DNA of 6,163 bases from Dehalococcoidia bacterium (GTDB taxonomy: Bacteria > Chloroflexota > Dehalococcoidia > Dehalococcoidales > JAUVZE01), in the NCBI GenBank assembly GCA_004376435.1, contig SOJS01000095.1:1-6163 (forward strand). Reading direction: 5' to 3'. This document shows, one piece after another, positions 1 through 5,689 of the stretch. The notes beneath the pieces were generated by a model. That model was not told where the DNA came from and ran no database searches. It worked only from the letters and a program-made list of their open reading frames with translations. Numbering within the stretch: the stretch's first letter is position 1; the number at the start of each line of letters is the position of its first letter. Made by a program: the position numbers and the translations under genes.

Positions 1-1
1 G

Positions 2-1111
2 CACGGCGCTGTCCCCACCCCGCTATTTTTGCCGGTGGGCAGTCAGGCGACGGTGAAGACGCTGACCCCTGATGAGCTTAAGGATATTGGCGTGCCCATG
101 CTGCTGGCTAACACCTACCATCTCTACCTCAGGCCGGGCATTGATGTCATTAAGAAGGCGGGGGGCTTGGGTAGATTTATGGGCTGGGAAGGATCCATTC
201 TTACCGATAGCGGCGGCTATCAAATATTCAGCCTAGCCGCCCTGCGCCAGGTCAGTGACGAAGGGGTTTTATTCCGCTCCCATATTGATGGCAGCCAGCA
301 TTTTATCACCCCTGAGCTGATTATCCAGTTTCAGCAAGCCCTTGGCGCCGATATTATTATGGTTCTGGATGAATGCCCGGCCCATGATGCCAGCCGGGAG
401 AAGGCGCAGGCGGCAATGGAGAGAACCCATCGCTGGGCGGAGAGGTGTCGGCAGACCCACAAGCGTAATACTCAGGCGCTTTATGCCATTGTCCAGGGCG
501 GTCTTTTCTCTGAGCTTCGCCACCAGTCGGCGAAATATCTTACCTCGCTGGGATTTGATGGTTATGCTATCGGCGGCTTGAGTCTGGGAGAGCCGAAAAG
601 GGTGACCCTGGCTATGGTGGAGGAGACGGTATCTTTACTGCCGGAGGATAAGCCCCGCTATCTTATGGGGGTAGGCTCTCCTGAGGATTTGCTTGAGGCG
701 GTGGCCAGGGGAATTGATATCTTTGACAGCGCCCTGCCCACTCGTGTTGCCCGCAACGGAGCTTTTTTTAGCCACCAGGGCAGGCATAATATTAGAAACG
801 CCCTCTTTCGCCAGGTAGACCAGCCCCTTGTCTCTGGCTGTGACTGCTATACCTGCCGCACCTTCTCGGCGGCTTACCTGCACCACCTTTTTAACTGTGA
901 TGAACTGCTGGGCTACCGGCTGGCGACTATCCATAATCTGAGCTTCATTCACACTCTGATGGGGAAAATAAGAGATGCCATCCTGGCGGGCAGCTTTAGC
1001 TCTTTTAAGAATGATTTCCTGGCTAGTTACAGACCGACAGATGAGCCGGTAAGACTTGAGCAGAAGAGGAGATGGTTAAAATCACGCCGCCACCAGCAGG
1101 GGTTTGATTAA
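2..1111 (+). CDS. tgt: Queuine/preQ1 tRNA-guanine transglycosylase, 5'-truncated by window edge
   Basis: Exchanges guanine-34 in the anticodon of tRNA-Asp, -Asn, -His and -Tyr for preQ1, a cytosolic step of queuosine synthesis in bacteria. The reading frame is open to the window edge and its first residues (HGAVPTP, then LPVGSQATVK) already match the family, so the TTG at 29 is internal and about 20-25 N-terminal residues are missing. Numbering from that TTG: TDSGGYQ at 59-65 (D60), substrate-site D114 in VLDEC, VQGGL and IGGLSLGE (G183, L184), nucleophile D233 in IFDSALPTR, and the zinc ligands C271, C273, C276 and H302. Spacing from the Zymomonas enzyme is constant (+42 before a small gap, +47 after), so all catalytic and metal residues are present. 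The TAA at 1109-1111 overlaps the stop of the convergent NIL gene. No sign of decay. Family assignment is very secure; preQ1 as the substrate is inferred from its bacterial type. Confidence 0.97.
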   Translation, partial: HGAVPTPLFLPVGSQATVKTLTPDELKDIGVPMLLANTYHLYLRPGIDVIKKAGGLGRFMGWEGSILTDSGGYQIFSLAALRQVSDEGVLFRSHIDGSQHFITPELIIQFQQALGADIIMVLDECPAHDASREKAQAAMERTHRWAERCRQTHKRNTQALYAIVQGGLFSELRHQSAKYLTSLGFDGYAIGGLSLGEPKRVTLAMVEETVSLLPEDKPRYLMGVGSPEDLLEAVARGIDIFDSALPTRVARNGAFFSHQGRHNIRNALFRQVDQPLVSGCDCYTCRTFSAAYLHHLFNCDELLGYRLATIHNLSFIHTLMGKIRDAILAGSFSSFKNDFLASYRPTDEPVRLEQKRRWLKSRRHQQGFD

Positions 1112-1119
1112 ACCCCGCT
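1095..1119. terminator. Stem-loop at convergent gene junction, candidate bidirectional terminator
   Basis: GGGGTTT (1099-1105) and AAACCCC (1110-1116) form a perfect 7-bp stem around a GATT loop. The stem extends by AGC (1095-1097) pairing with GCT (1117-1119) once the A at 1098 is bulged, giving 10 bp. It sits exactly on the two interlocked stop codons of tgt (+) and the NIL gene (-), where a shared terminator is expected. Neither strand has a T-run directly after the stem, so it is not a classical intrinsic terminator. It may instead be an RNA-end stabiliser or act with termination factors. The hairpin is seen directly; its role is inferred. Confidence 0.45.
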
Positions 1120-1350
1120 CATATTATCACTGACCTCTTCAATGCGCACCCCTTTAGAGGTCACCCAGCTAATGCCGTCTTCAATCTCCTTGTCTTCGCC
1201 CTCAAGTTCCAATACCACCCAGCCCCTGTCCTCGGTGACATCAGCCCGCAGAATATTGGTGACAATGTTGAACTGCTGACCGAGGTTGTAGATAATTGGC
1301 TCGGTAACCAGCGCGCCGGGAAAGGTGAACATTAATTGTCTTTTTACCAT
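1108..1350 (-). CDS. Stand-alone NIL-domain protein
   Basis: An 80-residue protein that is one NIL domain and nothing else. NIL domains are ACT-like ferredoxin folds known from the C-terminus of the methionine importer ATPase MetN, where they bind methionine, and from NIL-ferredoxins of sulfur metabolism. It aligns along its whole length with the NIL part of the ferredoxin two genes upstream, sharing FP..LV..PII near the start, NIL.A.VT in the middle, and GE, GI and GVRI near the end. It has no cysteine, so it cannot carry a cluster. The ATG at 1350 follows GAGGG with a 5-nt gap. It is the last gene of the operon, 30 nt after the UPF0280 stop. Its stop overlaps that of tgt by 4 nt, tail to tail. 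A role as a methionine/homocysteine sensor or as an accessory subunit is inference only. Confidence 0.9.
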   Translation of the reverse strand: MVKRQLMFTFPGALVTEPIIYNLGQQFNIVTNILRADVTEDRGWVVLELEGEDKEIEDGISWVTSKGVRIEEVSDNMSGV

Positions 1351-1380
1351 TTCTGCCCTCGCTGTTTCTGACTCTCTATT

Positions 1381-2109
1381 TTAGGTAGCCATTTGACTGA
1401 GCTTTATATCCCCCCATACCCCCATTTGGCTGTCTTTAATAATAATTACCCCCTTTAAGCCGGTAACGCCTTTCACCTGCTCAAGCTGTTGGGGAATATC
1501 GCCGGGCTGGGTAATGCCGTTGCCGATAGCAGTGGCGGCGGCATCAGCCAGGGAGGCTGATTTAGCCAGCACGACAATGCCATCAGCCTGGCCATAACTT
1601 AATGAATGCCCCACCGTTCCTGAGGAGGTGCAGATGCCCAGCGGTGTCTCCTTACCGCTGATTTCCAGACCAATCCTGCCACTTAACGGTGATTTGCCGG
1701 CATAAATGCTGACCATCCTTTTCCGTCTTGTCTTCAGGAAGATATCACCCCCGTTTTCTATGATTATCTCTGGTGAGAGGGCGGATAGCTCATTACCAAC
1801 AAATTCAGCCATGGCTCCCGCCACCGCCGCCATAGGACCAACACCAACCTGGCTAGCTGCTTTAGCCATATCGCGGACAATGGGCGGCGCATCTTCAGGG
1901 ACGGCAAGCGGCTCCAGGGAAGTGAGAAAGGCGGGGTGGTGCTCAATATAATCCTCTAAAAGACGACGATACTTTAATACCAGCTGGCGGGCTTCCCGGC
2001 TCAGGTCGGCAGAGGCACGAATGTATAAATCTGTCTCCTGGACAACGACATTGAAGGGGACTAAATCCTGGCTTTTAATCCAATGTCGGTAGCTTCTCGG
2101 CTGATACAT
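1381..2109 (-). CDS. UPF0280 family protein (COG2122), ApbE-like fold
   Basis: A 242-residue soluble protein of the UPF0280 family, related to ApbE flavin transferases. Family marks are YRHWIK at 7-12, ETDLYIRA at 25-32, GPMAAVAGA at 91-99, ENGGDIFL at 118-125 (ApbE-like GGD), GICTSSGTVGHS at 158-169 with C160, and ADAAATAIGN at 188-197. No signal peptide or lipobox is seen, unlike classical ApbE. The frame stays open upstream to 2229, but that part lies inside the ferredoxin gene. The ATG at 2109 gives the usual family N-terminus and lies 4 nt after the ferredoxin stop. GGAGGTG at 2123-2129 is a strong ribosome site with a rather long 13-nt gap, so coupled translation is likely. As I recall, the Methanosarcina member MA1715 supports growth at low sulfide, which fits this operon. 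The biochemical activity is unknown; flavin or sulfur-carrier handling would be a guess. Confidence 0.92.
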   Translation of the reverse strand: MYQPRSYRHWIKSQDLVPFNVVVQETDLYIRASADLSREARQLVLKYRRLLEDYIEHHPAFLTSLEPLAVPEDAPPIVRDMAKAASQVGVGPMAAVAGAMAEFVGNELSALSPEIIIENGGDIFLKTRRKRMVSIYAGKSPLSGRIGLEISGKETPLGICTSSGTVGHSLSYGQADGIVVLAKSASLADAAATAIGNGITQPGDIPQQLEQVKGVTGLKGVIIIKDSQMGVWGDIKLSQMAT

Positions 2110-2113
2110 ATGC

Positions 2114-2524
2114 CTAGAAATGCACCTCCATGGCTCGCGGCGGGCAGGCCTTAATACACAGCCCGCAGGCGACGCATCTTTCTTCATTAAAGTTGACTTT
2201 CCTTGTGGTCGGGTCAACCTCAAAGGCAAGTGTCGGGCAGATGGTTAAACAGGCACCGCAGTGGGTGCACCTTTCTTCATTGCGGATAACATCCTGACCA
2301 AGAGCCTGAATTCTGACCCCGTTACCGGTTAAAAATTCAATACCTTTATCGTAGTTATCCTGCTCCCCGCTGAGCTCCATAACCATGACCCCTTCCTCCT
2401 GCGGGGTAACCACCGCCTTCAGGATGTTGAACTCAAGGTTGTAGTCCTTGATTAGTCGGCATATTATCGGTCGGTCAACCAAGCGGCGGGGAAAGTGGAG
2501 CACTATTCTTTTGGCAACAGTCAT
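2114..2524 (-). CDS. NIL-domain 2x[4Fe-4S] ferredoxin of homocysteine synthesis
   Basis: A 136-residue cytosolic protein with an N-terminal NIL domain (about 3-78) and a C-terminal dicluster ferredoxin. The cluster motifs are CTHCGACLTICP (C86, C89, C92, C96) and CVACGLCIKACP (C117, C120, C123, C127), both complete CxxCxxCxxxCP sets for [4Fe-4S]. It matches the NIL/Fer partner (MA1822 type) of COG1900, thought to supply electrons, and possibly sulfur, when aspartate semialdehyde and sulfide are turned into homocysteine (L-aspartate semialdehyde sulfurtransferase, iron-sulfur subunit). The frame could start at the GTG at 2533, but that GTG is part of the ribosome site AGAGGTGA, so the ATG at 2524 is the start. 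It lies 22 nt after the COG1900 stop, as expected for partners made together. An additional C22 sits in the NIL part. Domain content is certain; the pathway is assigned by family and neighbour. Confidence 0.94.
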   Translation of the reverse strand: MTVAKRIVLHFPRRLVDRPIICRLIKDYNLEFNILKAVVTPQEEGVMVMELSGEQDNYDKGIEFLTGNGVRIQALGQDVIRNEERCTHCGACLTICPTLAFEVDPTTRKVNFNEERCVACGLCIKACPPRAMEVHF

Positions 2525-2529
2525 GGCTA

Positions 2530-2537
2530 TCACCTCT
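2530..2537 (-). promoter_or_regulatory. Ribosome binding site of the NIL-ferredoxin gene
   Basis: AGAGGTGA on the minus strand, 5 nt before the ATG at 2524. It decides the start: the only upstream in-frame start codon, the GTG at 2533, falls inside this site and would have no ribosome site of its own. Confidence 0.8.
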
Positions 2538-2546
2538 CTTTAAGGG

Positions 2547-3755
2547 CTAGTCTTCTATGGGGCGTTCCTTGAGCGGTTTGAAGGTTACCCCTGATTCAAC
2601 GCCGGGAAGGGGCGCCACTGGCTCAGTGAGCTGGAATTTTCCGCTTGCTATCCACTCCTTTAAAATTTTGGCAATCTCCACTGCCCGCGGGTAGCTGGAA
2701 AGGGAAGCTGTAGGCACCTCGTTGCCCCGGACCACTATCCGCCCGCTCTTGAGCTGGGCGTAGCTGACCTCTGTTATGATGTCTGGCTTCATATTGGGGT
2801 AGGCGTTGGCATAATCAATAACAGCGGCTAATATTTCATCATCAGTTACCGTGGCGTACTTCAGGATTTCTTCAGAGAGTATCGGAATGGGAACGCCAAT
2901 GCCCACGGTCAGGGTGCAGCCGTAGCCGAGCATGCTCGCTCCCACCAGCCACCTTGGCGCCATCTGTTTTAAGTCGCCGATTACTGCCAGGGTGCCCCCT
3001 CCCCTCCGCGGCACCCCCTTCTCGGAGCGGAGTACAGTCGGGTCATGCTGCGTCCCCTGCCAGGCAACAAAGCCGATGCCGCCGCCAAGGAATATTTTAG
3101 TGCCAATGCCTATCGTCTTGTAGTAGGGGTCGTTGAGCAGCGGGGATAGCTGACCGGCACTGCAGTAGTTGGCATTGCCCAGCTCGGGTTTTAATACCCC
3201 CATGTAGGTATAGATTGTTTTATCCGACAAATTTACGGCGACATTATAGTTCTGGTAGGCGTTTCTCGGGTTAAATAAAACTGCCTCATTAAGGCCTTTA
3301 ATGTTAATCCAGGTCTCCAGCTTCTTTCTGGGGTAGCAATCAGTGCCGTAGGCAGTGGCTACCAGCCTGATGTCCTTGCCGGCGACAAGCCCTTCAATGA
3401 CATGTCCACCGCCGTAGTTGAATTCACCGGGGTAGATTCTGTTTCTGGGGTCATCGTCAGGTAGGGCGTTGGCGCCAATGAGTATGTCCACCGCCGCCAG
3501 GCCGGTATAAGCCGGAACATCATTAAGGTAGGCGCGACCGCCGCCGAGCTTTATTCGTGGCTTACTGTGACCGATATTAATGTAGGCAGCCGAGGAGCAC
3601 ATGGGACCGAAGGTGCCGGTGGTAACCACATCTACCTCCTGGGCAGCCTTTTTGACACCCTTCTCCTTAACCAGGTCTATTATCTCTTCAGCAGTAACGA
3701 CTACTGCCTTGCCCTCTTTTATCTTCTCATTTATCTCCTTGATGGTTTTTGCCAT
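2547..3755 (-). CDS. COG1900/DUF39 homocysteine biosynthesis protein (L-aspartate semialdehyde sulfurtransferase)
   Basis: A 402-residue cytosolic protein of the HcyBio (DUF39) family. Methanogen relatives (MA1821 type), with a NIL-ferredoxin, convert aspartate semialdehyde and sulfide to homocysteine, bypassing activated homoserine. Seen here: TGTFGPMCSSAAYINIGHS at 46-64 with C53, GGGRAYLNDVPAY at 71-83, GEFNYGGGH at 110-118, YGTDCYPRK at 136-144 with C140, ANYCSAGQLSPL at 195-206 with C198, and a glycine-rich stretch with GGGIGFVAWQGTQHDP at 224-239. C53 and C140 lie close to where I recall the two essential cysteines of the methanogen enzyme (about 54 and 131). The chain ends after the catalytic part, without the paired CBS domains of MA1821. 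The frame is open to 3839, but the ATG at 3755 has GGAGG at 3761-3765 with a 5-nt gap, and upstream codons run through the promoter. First gene of the operon. Confidence 0.93.
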   Translation of the reverse strand: MAKTIKEINEKIKEGKAVVVTAEEIIDLVKEKGVKKAAQEVDVVTTGTFGPMCSSAAYINIGHSKPRIKLGGGRAYLNDVPAYTGLAAVDILIGANALPDDDPRNRIYPGEFNYGGGHVIEGLVAGKDIRLVATAYGTDCYPRKKLETWINIKGLNEAVLFNPRNAYQNYNVAVNLSDKTIYTYMGVLKPELGNANYCSAGQLSPLLNDPYYKTIGIGTKIFLGGGIGFVAWQGTQHDPTVLRSEKGVPRRGGGTLAVIGDLKQMAPRWLVGASMLGYGCTLTVGIGVPIPILSEEILKYATVTDDEILAAVIDYANAYPNMKPDIITEVSYAQLKSGRIVVRGNEVPTASLSSYPRAVEIAKILKEWIASGKFQLTEPVAPLPGVESGVTFKPLKERPIED

Positions 3756-3774
3756 GTCTGCCTCCGATATCAAG

Positions 3775-3803
3775 ATGATAGTATTAAACCTTGCCCCTGT
3801 CAA
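3775..3803 (-). promoter_or_regulatory. Sigma70-type promoter of the homocysteine operon
   Basis: On the minus strand, a perfect -35 TTGACA (3803-3798), a 17-nt spacer and a -10 TATCAT (3780-3775). Transcription should start near 3768, leaving a leader of only about 12 nt that is mostly ribosome site (GGAGG, 3761-3765). This leaves no room for a riboswitch or attenuator, so any control should act on initiation. Match to consensus is read directly; use in the cell is inferred. Confidence 0.75.
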
Positions 3804-3812
3804 TCTAGACAG
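3797..3812. promoter_or_regulatory. Short inverted repeat over the -35 box, possible operator
   Basis: CTGTCAATCTAGACAG has perfect 5-bp arms (CTGTC/GACAG) around a 6-nt centre and covers the whole -35 box of the leftward promoter. It ends 10 nt before the -35 of the aspS promoter. The position suits a repressor of the homocysteine operon, but arms this short can arise by chance and I recognise no known regulator box. Confidence 0.25.
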
Positions 3813-3822
3813 CCGGCATCGG

Positions 3823-3851
3823 TTGAAGCCCACCCTCATATAAGCTATAAT
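3823..3851 (+). promoter_or_regulatory. Sigma70-type promoter of aspS-tig
   Basis: -35 TTGAAG (3823-3828), a 17-nt spacer and a perfect -10 TATAAT (3846-3851). The predicted start near 3858 gives a leader of about 35 nt before the TTG start of aspS. No T-box stem, specifier loop or terminator fits in that leader. The two divergent -35 boxes are 19 nt apart, so polymerases would compete for or share the region. Confidence 0.75.
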
Positions 3852-3892
3852 CAGCCATAACGTGTCTGAAACTTCCCGGTTAGGAGACGATT

Positions 3893-5689
3893 TTGCTCAA
3901 AAGTCATAGCTGCGGTGAGCTGAACAAAAAGCATGTTGGCGCCAAGGTAACTCTGGCTGGCTGGGTAGACCGGCGCCGTGACCACGGTGACTTGATATTC
4001 ATTGACCTGCGAGACAGAGAGGGCGTAGTCCAGGTAGTATTTAACCCTGAAATATCAAAGAGCTGCCACCAGACTGCCAGCGAGATGCGCAGTGAGTATG
4101 TGGTCAGGGTTAGCGGTGAGGTTGCCCGCCGCCCACGGGGAACGGAGAACCCCAAGATGGCTACTGGCGAGATTGAGGTTATTGCCTATGATACCGCCAT
4201 ACTTAACCCGTCAAAGACGCCGCCCTTTTATATCAATGAAGACATTGAGATTGATGAGAACCTCCGTCTCCGCTATCGCTACCTTGACCTGAGACGGGCG
4301 CGGATGAGGGAAAATCTGCTCCTTCGCCACCAGGTGGTGAAGTTCATCCGTGATTTTATAAATGATAAGGGGTTTATTGAGGTGGAGACGCCCATCCTGA
4401 TTAAGAGCACTCCTGAGGGGGCTCGCGATTACCTAGTGCCGAGCCGCCTTCAGCCGGGCAAGTTCTACGCTCTGCCCCAGTCCCCCCAGCAGCTAAAACA
4501 GCTACTGATGGTCGCCGGCGTGGAGAAGTATTTTCAGATAGCCAGGTGCTTTCGTGATGAGGACACACGCGCTGACCGCCAGCCTGAATTCACCCAGCTT
4601 GACCTTGAGATGAGCTTCATTGATGAGGAGGACATCCTCAAGCTGATTGAGGAACTCTTTACGGCTATGGTGGCGGCGCTTAAGCCTGAGATGCGCCTGA
4701 TAAAGCCCTTCCCCCGCCTGAGCTATAATGAGGCGATGGCACGCTACGGCACGGATAAGCCTGATTTGCGCTTCGGACTGGAGATAAGAGACCTGTCAGA
4801 TATCGCCGCCCAGTCTAGCTTTTCTATTTTCCGCTCCGTTATCTCGGAAGGGGGCAGGGTGAAGGGGATATGTGTCCCTGGTGGTGCCGACTATAGCCGC
4901 CGCCAGCTTGATGAGCTAAACCGGCTGGTGCAGGGGTTAGGGGCTAAGGGTTTAACAACAATAGCCCTGGGCACCTCGGCGGCAAGTTTAGATAGTCTGA
5001 CGATAGGAATGGTAAAGTCGGTGGCGGTCAAGTTTCTCACCCTAGAACAGATTAAGGAGATGGCAGAGCGTTTTGGAGCCAAGGCAGGCGACCTGCTGCT
5101 TATTATTGCCGCTAAACCAGAGGTGGTTGATGTGGCGCTGGCGGGACTGCGTCAGGAGATGGCTCGTCGGCTTAAGCTGGCTGACCCCAATATGTTTGCC
5201 TTTGCCTTCATTGAGGGCTTTCCCCTGCTGAGAAGGGATGAAGGGGCGGGGCGGTGGGCATCCGAGCACCACCCCTTTACCGCCCCCCGTGATGAGGATA
5301 TCCCCCTGCTGGATAGCGCCCCACAGAAGGTGCGTGGCCGACATTATGACTTTGTCGGCAACGGCTATGAGATAGGCGGTGGCAGTATCAGGATTCACAC
5401 CGCCGAGCTTCAAAGGAAGGTTTTTCGACTATTGGGCTATAGTGATGGGGAGATTGAGGCGCGCTTTGGTCATCTGCTTGAGGCTTTTGACTATGGTGCT
5501 CCTCCCCATGGTGGTATCGCCCTGGGTGTTGACCGCATTGCCATGCTGCTGGCGGGGGAGGAGACAATCAGGGAGGTGATTGCCTTTCCCAAGAATCAGA
5601 ATGCCGTTGATTTAACCTTTGATGCCCCTTCACCGGTGACAGAAGAGCAGCTTAGTGAGTTACACCTGCTCCTGCGGGAGGAAGATTGA
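3893..5689 (+). CDS. aspS: Aspartyl-tRNA synthetase, probably non-discriminating (Asp/Asn)
   Basis: A class II synthetase that joins aspartate to tRNA-Asp in the cytosol. At 598 residues it has the bacterial length. An N-terminal OB-fold anticodon domain (about 1-105, GWVDRRRDHGDLIFIDLRD at 23-41) is followed by motif 1 (FIEVETPIL from 161), QSPQ at 196-199, motif 2 (CFRDEDTRADRQPEFTQ from 219), the bacterial GAD insertion (about 290-420) and motif 3 (GGIALGVDR at 540-548, with the ATP-binding R548). His31 and the RPRGTEN stretch with G83 are the residues found in non-discriminating enzymes, where discriminating ones carry Leu and a bulkier residue. It may therefore also charge tRNA-Asn for later amidation by GatCAB (inference). 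The TTG at 3893 starts the expected N-terminus and has AGGAG at 3882-3886 with a 6-nt gap. It is transcribed with tig, whose start overlaps its TGA. Confidence 0.97.
   Translation: MLKSHSCGELNKKHVGAKVTLAGWVDRRRDHGDLIFIDLRDREGVVQVVFNPEISKSCHQTASEMRSEYVVRVSGEVARRPRGTENPKMATGEIEVIAYDTAILNPSKTPPFYINEDIEIDENLRLRYRYLDLRRARMRENLLLRHQVVKFIRDFINDKGFIEVETPILIKSTPEGARDYLVPSRLQPGKFYALPQSPQQLKQLLMVAGVEKYFQIARCFRDEDTRADRQPEFTQLDLEMSFIDEEDILKLIEELFTAMVAALKPEMRLIKPFPRLSYNEAMARYGTDKPDLRFGLEIRDLSDIAAQSSFSIFRSVISEGGRVKGICVPGGADYSRRQLDELNRLVQGLGAKGLTTIALGTSAASLDSLTIGMVKSVAVKFLTLEQIKEMAERFGAKAGDLLLIIAAKPEVVDVALAGLRQEMARRLKLADPNMFAFAFIEGFPLLRRDEGAGRWASEHHPFTAPRDEDIPLLDSAPQKVRGRHYDFVGNGYEIGGGSIRIHTAELQRKVFRLLGYSDGEIEARFGHLLEAFDYGAPPHGGIALGVDRIAMLLAGEETIREVIAFPKNQNAVDLTFDAPSPVTEEQLSELHLLLREED
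5676..5681 (+). promoter_or_regulatory. Ribosome binding site of tig inside aspS
   Basis: GGGAGG within the last codons of aspS, 4 nt before the TTG at 5686. It supports a TTG start for trigger factor and coupled translation with aspS. The gap is a little short but workable. Confidence 0.65.

Noticed and set aside
635..952. 105-codon minus-strand open frame inside tgt
   Set aside because: Antisense to conserved catalytic and zinc-binding parts of tgt; no family resemblance.
2110..2229. 40-codon upstream extension of the UPF0280 gene
   Set aside because: It lies wholly within the ferredoxin cluster region in another frame; the family N-terminus begins with the ATG at 2109.
1108..3755. Archaeal origin of the whole window because the operon resembles methanogen genes
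   Set aside because: tgt, aspS and tig are bacterial types and the operon has a sigma70-type promoter and strong Shine-Dalgarno sites; recent transfer cannot be judged without a tree, and base use does not look different by eye.
3756..3839. Upstream extension of the COG1900 gene by 28 codons
   Set aside because: It runs through a consensus promoter and the intergenic dyad, has no ribosome site, and is unlike the family N-terminus; the ATG at 3755 has GGAGG 5 nt upstream.
3567..3860. Plus-strand open frames (97 and 80 codons) opposite the start of the COG1900 gene and across the divergent promoters
   Set aside because: They are antisense to a strongly supported gene, have no family resemblance, and overlap both promoters.
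3756..3892. Possible SAM riboswitch or T-box upstream of the homocysteine operon or aspS
   Set aside because: Predicted leaders are about 12 and 35 nt, and no multi-stem architecture, T-box sequence or terminator is visible.
5042..5413. 123-codon minus-strand open frame inside aspS
   Set aside because: Composition shadow of aspS: no recognisable motif, no ribosome site noted, and the opposite strand is a full conserved gene.
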